A stretch of 43,462 nt of DNA from Colwellia sp. D2M02. Its GTDB lineage: Bacteria; Pseudomonadota; Gammaproteobacteria; Enterobacterales; Alteromonadaceae. The stretch spans positions 1-43,462 of the forward strand of contig NZ_JAHKPW010000072.1 of the NCBI RefSeq assembly GCF_018860755.1, given 5' to 3'. The position numbers were made by a program, and so were the translations under genes. The stretch's first letter is position 1, and the number at the start of each line of letters is the position of its first letter. Below the pieces are notes generated by a model. That model saw nothing but the letters and a program-made list of their open reading frames with translations, made no database searches and was not told the origin of the DNA. Positions 43,398-43,462 of the stretch are shown here, piece after piece.

Positions 43398-43462
43398 TCC
43401 GAATGACCTAAATTAATAGGAAGCCAATAAGTTTTTAATTCTACTTATTAAAGAATTATTGA

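Overview
The window reads as chromosomal backbone DNA of a marine gammaproteobacterium of the order Alteromonadales, most likely a Colwelliaceae (Colwellia/Thalassotalea-like) species. This is an inference from AT-rich DNA, gene content and conserved gene order (yggS-proC-yggT next to pilT-pilU; mutH/rppH/ptsP/lgt/thyA; pabB-nudL-sdaA). I see no insertion sequence, integrase, phage gene, CRISPR array or rRNA. Coding density is high and most transcription units end in strong, often bidirectional, intrinsic terminators.

Layout. (1) 0.1-3 kb, minus strand: yggS, proC, yggT and a DUF4426 gene (PLP homeostasis, proline synthesis, membrane proteins). Divergent to it are pilT and pilU, the type IV pilus retraction ATPases (3-5.3 kb). 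(2) 5.5-14.2 kb: a CBS-domain gene, then a phosphate block: a tandem Pho box, pstC, pstA, pstB, phoU, and after a 215-bp gap a DUF47 gene and pit. Both permeases carry large extra periplasmic regions, and pstS, phoB and phoR are absent here. (3) 14.3-18.1 kb: a small parvulin, a DUF2058 protein, a glutaredoxin-like protein, a divergent TetR/SDR pair with two matching operator-like palindromes between them, and a YkgJ-type cysteine cluster protein. (4) 18.2-20.0 kb: msrP-msrQ, the periplasmic methionine sulfoxide repair pair. (5) 20.1-26.4 kb: two tandem exported amidohydrolase-family proteins, the second lacking its metal ligands; a patatin-Omp85 outer membrane protein; and a hexose-6-phosphate mutarotase. 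(6) 26.4-33.1 kb: mutH divergent from rppH, ptsP, a TauE-type permease, lgt and thyA, close to the E. coli arrangement. (7) 33.1-35.7 kb: a regulatory-looking intergenic region and a TonB-dependent siderophore-type receptor. (8) 36-39.6 kb, minus strand: pabB-nudL-sdaA. (9) 39.8-43.4 kb: class I fumarase, a response regulator with HD-GYP output, and at the right edge an initiator tRNA gene with two decayed partial copies just beyond its 3' end.

How the genes work together. The clearest functional unit is the phosphate block: Pho-box-driven ATP uptake (PstCAB) with its PhoU switch, followed by a secondary transporter with its own PhoU-like partner. MsrPQ is a complete enzyme plus electron donor. 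The ptsP neighbourhood combines RNA 5'-end turnover, the nitrogen PTS, lipoprotein maturation and dTMP synthesis, as in relatives.

I did not find a clear new defence or mobile system. The observations most worth a second look are the degenerate amidohydrolase paired with an intact one, the initiator tRNA relics, the enlarged Pst permeases joined to DUF47-Pit, the paired TetR operators, and a possible small RNA upstream of the TonB receptor.
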